From positions 62,001 to 126,000 of the forward strand of contig CAYQUX010000009.1 of NCBI GenBank assembly GCA_964420995.1: 64,000 nucleotides of DNA, written 5' to 3'. The translations under genes were made by a program, and so were the position numbers. Below the pieces are notes generated by a model. That model was given only the letters and a program-made list of their open reading frames with translations. It was not told where the DNA came from and ran no database searches. This DNA is from Leptolinea sp964420995 (GTDB lineage Bacteria > Chloroflexota > Anaerolineae > Anaerolineales > Anaerolineaceae). Position 1 is the stretch's first letter; the number at the start of each line of letters is the position of its first letter. Shown here in pieces: positions 58,628 through 64,000 of the stretch.

Positions 58628-61012
58628 TTATTCGTAGGCCAGCGTCTCGCGGACAGACAGCTTTGACGCGTGCGATGCCGGCGCCAGGCTGGATATGGTG
58701 GCCAATATCAGAATGCCGAACAGCCACACGAACGAACCCGTCCATGAAAAGACCGCGTCCAGCGGCGACTGGAAGATGGACACGCCCACGCCGTAATCCA
58801 GCAAATACGTGAAGGGGATGGATAACCCGACCCCCAGCACCCAGCTGATCACCCCGATGACCAGCCCTTCAATGACCACAATGGATTGAATGTTCCACGT
58901 GGACGCGCCAATGGCGCGCATCACCCCGATCTCGCGGGTGCGCTCCATGACGTTCAGGTTCATGGTGTTTGAAAGTCCCAACCCGCCGACAACGGCGATC
59001 AGGCAGGCCATGATCAACATACACCAGGCCAGCACGTCTGTGGTGCTCTTTTGCTGGCTGAACCATTCCGCGGCGGTTTGAACGTAGGCCACCGCGATCT
59101 TGCGCTTTTTGAATTCCTTCTGGATGGCTTCGGAAATTTGTGCCTGTGATTGCGCGTCATGGTCGTAGGTGATGGTGCGCAGTTCATATACCCGGTTGGG
59201 CAGCCCGACCAGGTGGCTCAGGTATTCGTAGTTTGTGTAGACAAGGGGCGGGTTGACGTTGCCCGGCATGCGGTAAAACCCGATGATCTGCCATTTTGTC
59301 TTTTTCTCTTTGATCTTGATCTCCACCCAGTCGTTGACCTTCAGGTCGGGGCGGATGGCGCGCAGGTGATTGCCGATGACGATGGTGTTGCGGTCGCCCG
59401 GTTCCAACCAGCGGCCTTCCACCATCATTGGTTTGATCAGCGTGGAATCCGATGGCGGGGCGACAAAGGCGATGATGTCTTCCTTCTCTCCCTCCGCCTG
59501 TTTCAACTGGCCGTTGATCGTCAACCAGCCTTCCACGCTTTCCACCCCGGGGATGGAGCGCGCCACGTTGCTGATCACCTTGAACGGGTACACGTTATTG
59601 AGCGAAATATTAATATCCGCCAGGTAATATCCCTGAATATCCTTCATGACCTGGTCAAAACTGGCCCACAGGTTGAACACAGCGATGAAGATCGCGCCGC
59701 CCAGCACGAGTGTGCCGAAGGTTAGCGAGATGCGCGCCTTCTTGCGGAAGGCGTTGCGCAGCGAGATGAGCACAGGCCGGGAGATAAATGCCAATCGTGA
59801 TTCCCGGTTGCCGGCATTTTTCGCGCTGCCGCGCAGGCCGAAATCGCTCAACGCTTCGCGCACCGGCCGCCGCAGGCTGTTGGCCATGGGGAACAGCGCG
59901 GCCAGAATGGGAGTGAGAAACGAGATGACCGCCTGCAGCACGACCACTTGCGGGAAGAGTGTGACCGGACGCAGGTCATAGTTAAGGAAATCTGCCATGA
60001 AACTGTTCAGGGCAGACGCGCCCCAGGATGCCAGCGGCACCGAGATGACGAACGCGGCGCCGCCAAAGACCAACAGCAGCACCAGGTACATGAAGAAGAT
60101 CTGGTCCATGCCCGCGCCGATGGCCTTCATCACGCCGATTTGTTTGGAGTGCTGCATCATCAACGCCACGATGGTATTGACGATCAGGAAACCGCTCAAA
60201 ATGACCGTCAACCAGCCGAAGAAGCTGAGGATGAAGATGACCCCCTGGGTGATCTGCCAGGCGTAGTGGTGTCCCGGGTTGTATACCGAGACGTTGGACA
60301 CAGTCACACCGTTATTTTTCAAGCGGTCGGTGACCTTTTTCATCACGTCAGTGACGTGCTGCTGGTCGGTCGTGTTCTCTTTTACGCTGACCAGCAGGTA
60401 GTCATAGGCATCGCCCACCCCCAGGAATTTGGCGGTCTCCTGGTTTACGTAGGCGGTAACCACCCCTGACATGGCGTACGGGAAATTCGTCCCGCTGTGC
60501 ACGTAGCCGCCGAATTTCAGGTCGCGTTTCCCGCCATCGGGCAGTTCCACGTTGAGGGTCTCGCCGGGCTTCATCCCCAGTGAACGCGATGCATTATCGA
60601 ACACCACACTGTGATGCTCCAGAACGGGCAGGGTGGTCTCTCCGGCGGGCGGCTCTACTTTATCGAGGCGGATTTCCTCGAAGGACTTTACAGAAGAAAA
60701 GACAATGTTGGTGGTCACACCAGACGGGGTGATCCATTTGGCAATAAGCTGGTTGCGGCCTTCCGCGTCAGCCACACCGGCGATGTCGCGGATGGAGCGG
60801 ATCCAATCCTCGTCAAGCGGATAGGCCGAGATCTGGGCATGCGACGGAGTCGCGGACAGGTAGTCATAGTCCATGTCCCCGTTCATCATGATCCCCATGT
60901 TGTTGACCAGTCCAACAGAGAAAACCCCCACCAGGATGGTGGAAACCATCAGCAGAGTGCGGGTTTTATTGCTCCAAAAATCCGCCCAGACCTTGCGCCA
61001 GCGTGTATCCAT
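58628..61012 (-). CDS. ABC exporter permease with two FtsX/MacB-type domains
   Basis: A 794-residue permease. N-terminal membrane helix (SNKTRTLLMVSTILVGVFSVGLV), a MacB-type periplasmic/extracellular domain, three helices with the FtsX core (about 265-385), a second extracellular domain (about 440-660) and three final helices (MLIMACLIAVVGGLGLSNTMNL, REIGVMRAIGAS). It pairs with the ATPase encoded 3 bases upstream. MacB/Lol-type systems move lipids, peptides or drugs without a channel through the membrane. Substrate unknown; the adjacent PadR suggests toxic compounds. Confidence 0.85.
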   Translation of the reverse strand: MDTRWRKVWADFWSNKTRTLLMVSTILVGVFSVGLVNNMGIMMNGDMDYDYLSATPSHAQISAYPLDEDWIRSIRDIAGVADAEGRNQLIAKWITPSGVTTNIVFSSVKSFEEIRLDKVEPPAGETTLPVLEHHSVVFDNASRSLGMKPGETLNVELPDGGKRDLKFGGYVHSGTNFPYAMSGVVTAYVNQETAKFLGVGDAYDYLLVSVKENTTDQQHVTDVMKKVTDRLKNNGVTVSNVSVYNPGHHYAWQITQGVIFILSFFGWLTVILSGFLIVNTIVALMMQHSKQIGVMKAIGAGMDQIFFMYLVLLLVFGGAAFVISVPLASWGASALNSFMADFLNYDLRPVTLFPQVVVLQAVISFLTPILAALFPMANSLRRPVREALSDFGLRGSAKNAGNRESRLAFISRPVLISLRNAFRKKARISLTFGTLVLGGAIFIAVFNLWASFDQVMKDIQGYYLADINISLNNVYPFKVISNVARSIPGVESVEGWLTINGQLKQAEGEKEDIIAFVAPPSDSTLIKPMMVEGRWLEPGDRNTIVIGNHLRAIRPDLKVNDWVEIKIKEKKTKWQIIGFYRMPGNVNPPLVYTNYEYLSHLVGLPNRVYELRTITYDHDAQSQAQISEAIQKEFKKRKIAVAYVQTAAEWFSQQKSTTDVLAWCMLIMACLIAVVGGLGLSNTMNLNVMERTREIGVMRAIGASTWNIQSIVVIEGLVIGVISWVLGVGLSIPFTYLLDYGVGVSIFQSPLDAVFSWTGSFVWLFGILILATISSLAPASHASKLSVRETLAYE

Positions 61013-61015
61013 GGG

Positions 61016-61834
<819 letters not shown>

Positions 61835-61962
61835 TGCGGTTCCATGTGTGTTTGAGTTGGAAACAGATACTATGCATACGCAGGTCAGCCGGAAAAGTTT
61901 CAGGGAATTGGCTGTGGGCAGGATTGGATGACGGATTGCCCACCAGCGATAGGGCGGAGTGG

Positions 61963-62043
61963 GCAGAGGTGAGCAAGCTGGGGGAGTACGCTATGGGGAA
62001 GATAGACAGGATGATTGCGGGGAAAATTAAAAACAATCTATAA
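61963..62043 (+). pseudogene. Gene-tail fragment, copy 1 (GEYAMGKIDRMIAGK)
   Basis: In frame, the codons read AEVSKLGEYAMGKIDRMIAGK then IKNNL and TAA. A second copy at 63582-63656 shares 15 residues exactly while differing at third codon positions. No full gene precedes it; it looks like the C-terminus of a lost gene. It immediately precedes the first KDDLKALY-domain gene. Confidence 0.5.
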
Positions 62044-62081
62044 TTATTTAATCTATTTTGAGAAATTTCTTAGAAAAGACT

Positions 62082-62762
62082 ATGTATTTTTCGATAGATA
62101 CACAAATTCATTTAAAAATTATTAAGCTATGCGATGATCTATTTGATGAATTTCGTAGCTTTAGCAAAAAGTACCCTTATGTTTCAAATATTGGCGGGAA
62201 AAATCTCGCCTTTTTTAGTAAGTCTAATGAATGGGGTTTGTGTCAAGAAATTGATGAGATTTTGAGATGTTACCCCCATTCTCCGAATTTCTACGAACCA
62301 TCAATTGATCATAGCCTAAACTCTCTATGTATTATCAAAACTTTTTTGACACATACAAATAATCAAAGCCCACTCCTTGAAAAGACACGTCTATGTTGGG
62401 ATGAGTCTATTGAATTGATTAAACATATTGGTGATACTTGGGAAGAAACAATTTCCGGATTTGATAATTTTAAATTTAACCCCCAAAAAATCTATCATGA
62501 GTGGGCAATCAAGGACGATTTGAAAGCGCTGTATATTTATCTTTACGGAAAAGAATATTTGCCATTTACATATGATCAAATTGCAGAAGAAATTGGGGTA
62601 TACGCATTTAATCTCAATATGAGAGTATTGAGTTTCAAAAGGTCGAGTTATTGCGATTCTTATCAGATTTCATATCAATCTACCGATGTATTTACCTCAC
62701 ATTCATGTTCAAAACAACCAGAATTACTTTTTTCTGCCTATGAGATACAAATGAAGGATTAA
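62082..62762 (+). CDS. Unknown protein with C-terminal KDDLKALY domain
   Basis: A 226-residue protein not recognised over residues 1-145 (helical, with no signal peptide). Residues about 148-195 read EWAIKDDLKALYIYLYG, LPFTYDQIAEEIG and FNLNMRVLSFK, and match the small protein encoded at 63675. This domain resembles the N-terminal W..xxDLxxALxxY domain before HNH nucleases in some restriction-type proteins (recollection only). The gene is strikingly AT-rich. No Shine-Dalgarno before ATG 62082. It is 2 bases before the HEPN gene, so co-translated. Confidence 0.55.
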   Translation: MYFSIDTQIHLKIIKLCDDLFDEFRSFSKKYPYVSNIGGKNLAFFSKSNEWGLCQEIDEILRCYPHSPNFYEPSIDHSLNSLCIIKTFLTHTNNQSPLLEKTRLCWDESIELIKHIGDTWEETISGFDNFKFNPQKIYHEWAIKDDLKALYIYLYGKEYLPFTYDQIAEEIGVYAFNLNMRVLSFKRSSYCDSYQISYQSTDVFTSHSCSKQPELLFSAYEIQMKD

Positions 62763-62764
62763 AA

Positions 62765-63565
62765 ATGATAATAAATTTTAAGAATTACCTTGATGAAGCG
62801 ACAAAATTCCTATCTAATTACCTGGGTAGTAATTTGCCCTTGATATATGGCACGGAGTGGTGGAAGGTTGGTGTTATTGATAAACTTACCAGCATTCAAA
62901 CTTCAAATGTATTATCGAAAAATATTAAGTCTATATCTCAATTGGATCTAGCTGCTTTACTTCAGGTTATGGATAAAAATTGGAAAGAACTTACTATCCA
63001 AAACACATTGCAATTTGAAGATTTTAATTACGTTAAAGAAATGAAATCTGTAAGAAACAGATGGGCACATTGTTCTTCTGACGGAATTACAGTTGATGAT
63101 ATATATCGAGATATTGACACTCTTGAACGGCTTTATAAGATTATCGGAGTAAACCAGAACACGATAAAAGAGTTAAACAAATTGAAAAAAGAGTTCTTAG
63201 TGGGGCAGAGCTTACCCAAAACCATCAAATTAGAAAATACACAAAAAATAACCAAAATTTCAGATTCTAATGAAGAATCTGATACTCTTTCGTTGCTGAA
63301 TCGAATTGGTAAGGCTGTTTTTATTGAATATTATGAAAAAATTAAAGATACCTCATTATCAAACACAGAAATTGTTGAAATGATGCCAAAAGAATATACA
63401 TTGAAATCAAGACAATCGCGAACATCGAAAGCCAGAAGAATTATTAGGGAAGGTAGGGAACAAGAAGCTCTAGAAATAATTACTTCTGCAAAAATCGATG
63501 ATGAATTACGGCACAAAGCAAGAATTTACCTAACAAAACTCTTGGGGCAAAATGAAAAACCATAA
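62765..63565 (+). CDS. HEPN-domain protein (Swt1-like), candidate toxin/ribonuclease
   Basis: A 266-residue AT-rich gene. Residues about 1-125 read as a Swt1-type HEPN domain: EWWKVGVIDKL, SQLDLAALLQVMDKNWKEL and EMKSVRNRWAHCSSDG, whose RNRWAH is the RxxxxH ribonuclease motif (Arg92-His97 by estimate). A linker (about 130-175) and a basic helical C-terminal domain follow (FIEYYEKIKDTSLSNTEIVE, KSRQSRTSKARRIIREG) that could bind nucleic acid. AAGGA is 6 bases upstream of the ATG. HEPN proteins often act as RNases in defence or toxin-antitoxin loci. Its partner may be the gene just before it. Confidence 0.65.
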   Translation: MIINFKNYLDEATKFLSNYLGSNLPLIYGTEWWKVGVIDKLTSIQTSNVLSKNIKSISQLDLAALLQVMDKNWKELTIQNTLQFEDFNYVKEMKSVRNRWAHCSSDGITVDDIYRDIDTLERLYKIIGVNQNTIKELNKLKKEFLVGQSLPKTIKLENTQKITKISDSNEESDTLSLLNRIGKAVFIEYYEKIKDTSLSNTEIVEMMPKEYTLKSRQSRTSKARRIIREGREQEALEIITSAKIDDELRHKARIYLTKLLGQNEKP

Positions 63566-63581
63566 GTAGCTATTGGATTTG

Positions 63582-63656
63582 GCAGAGATGGAACACCAGG
63601 GGGAGTATGCCATGGGAAAGATTGACAGGATGATCGCGGGGAAGTCCAATTCATAA
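63582..63656 (+). pseudogene. Gene-tail fragment, copy 2 (GEYAMGKIDRMIAGK)
   Basis: Frame AEMEHQGEYAMGKIDRMIAGK then SNS and TAA, closed upstream by TAG at 63567-63569. It matches copy 1 in protein while third positions differ (tac/tat, gct/gcc, ggg/gga, ata/att, att/atc, aaa/aag), so both copies were under coding selection after separation. It lies 18 bases before the second KDDLKALY gene. Confidence 0.5.
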
Positions 63657-63674
63657 CAGTATCCGGAGGATAGA

Positions 63675-63941
63675 ATGCCACATAGTTGGACTGAAAAAGA
63701 TGATCTCAAAGCTTTGTATGTTTATCTTTATGGTGTTGATGATTTGCCATTTAACTTACACCAAATCGCCATGATGATAGACACAACAGATGAAAGTCTT
63801 AATATGCGAGTTGGAAATTTTAAGGCAATTGATACCGGGGCTGGCCTTTCGCATGTTGCTGCTCAGAGTGCAAAGGTTTATAGCAATTTCCATAAATTAT
63901 CAAAAAAGGATTTGCAGTATAAAGCGTTTGGTTTGCACTAA
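63675..63941 (+). CDS. Stand-alone KDDLKALY-domain small protein
   Basis: An 88-residue protein consisting almost entirely of the domain seen at the C-terminus of the gene at 62082: SWTEKDDLKALYVYLYG, LPFNLHQIAMMID, ESLNMRVGNFKAID, then GLSHVAAQSAKVYSNFHKLS. GGAGGA (63665-63670) precedes the ATG. It resembles the HTH-like module preceding HNH nuclease domains in some proteins, but no nuclease domain follows here. Possible antitoxin or DNA-binding part of the island. Confidence 0.6.
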   Translation: MPHSWTEKDDLKALYVYLYGVDDLPFNLHQIAMMIDTTDESLNMRVGNFKAIDTGAGLSHVAAQSAKVYSNFHKLSKKDLQYKAFGLH

Positions 63942-64000
63942 ATTATTCGCAAGCCAATTGAATTTAAATATTCAAATGTTGGACTATAGAAATCAGGTTT
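63942..64000. other. Window end, no feature seen
   Basis: AT-rich sequence after the small gene with no start codon plus Shine-Dalgarno visible. Confidence 0.4.

Overview
The window is about 64 kb of bacterial chromosome, densely coded and moderately GC-rich except for a clearly AT-rich patch after about 62,040. By content it looks like a member of the Chloroflexota, most likely class Anaerolineae. This is inferred from family mix, not from a marker tree: Pro/Thr-rich lipoproteins, a lipoprotein with an Nbr1-type four-Trp Ig-like domain, a DUF4153 membrane protein, several M42 peptidases, a bactofilin-like secreted/membrane protein, and homologues of ArmA/Rmt 16S rRNA methyltransferases.

Layout. 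1-2,900 (+): the end of a chemoreceptor gene, cheW, an SH3-type lipoprotein, and tatC-tatA-tatB. 2,900-10,950 (-): tRNA-Lys(CTT) with a strong promoter, then a unit read leftwards consisting of a receiver protein with a dead IS200-type transposase fold, polA and a long TPR protein, preceded by a DUF3592 protein. 11,000-14,500 (+): wecC-wecB-glycosyltransferase (UDP-ManNAcA polysaccharide supply). 14,500-31,400: a phosphoribosyltransferase, a nucleotide pyrophosphatase/phosphodiesterase-type enzyme, a bactofilin-like protein, a leftward operon with three M42 aminopeptidase paralogues plus a solute-binding lipoprotein, a large HExxH surface protein next to the decayed head and tail of a paralogue, a two-component pair, and a DUF4153 protein.

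31,500-35,260 (+): SAM-I riboswitch-metK, rsmI-rsmE, plsC. 35,258-39,839 (-): a tightly coupled RNA-modification operon (VOC protein, TGT-like, two tandem ArmA/Rmt-type 16S rRNA methyltransferases, RsmF-like). 39,905-42,330: Nbr1-type lipoprotein, then two tandem c-di-GMP-I riboswitches in front of a sortase-like gene. 42,360-56,560 (+): one long purine operon purB-purSL-purQ-purC-purE-purF-purDM-purN-purH-guaB. It supplies every step from PRPP to IMP and then XMP, with a PurD-PurM fusion, two PurS-like domains on PurL, and a PAICS-like class II PurE.

56,570-61,834 (-): an ABC exporter (ATPase and FtsX-type permease), a PadR regulator and a two-domain flavodoxin-like oxidoreductase. A shared palindrome, TTGACATGTCAA or nearly so, lies before both padR and the oxidoreductase. 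61,950-63,941 (+): an AT-rich, probably acquired island with a Swt1-type HEPN protein (RNxxxH motif) and two genes sharing a small KDDLKALY domain, each preceded by a copy of the same gene-tail peptide.

The best candidates for undescribed biology are the HEPN/KDDLKALY island, the tandem Arm/Rmt methyltransferase operon, and the receiver protein carrying a catalytically dead HUH-transposase fold. Calls rest on reading the sequence and remembered family motifs; no database search was run.
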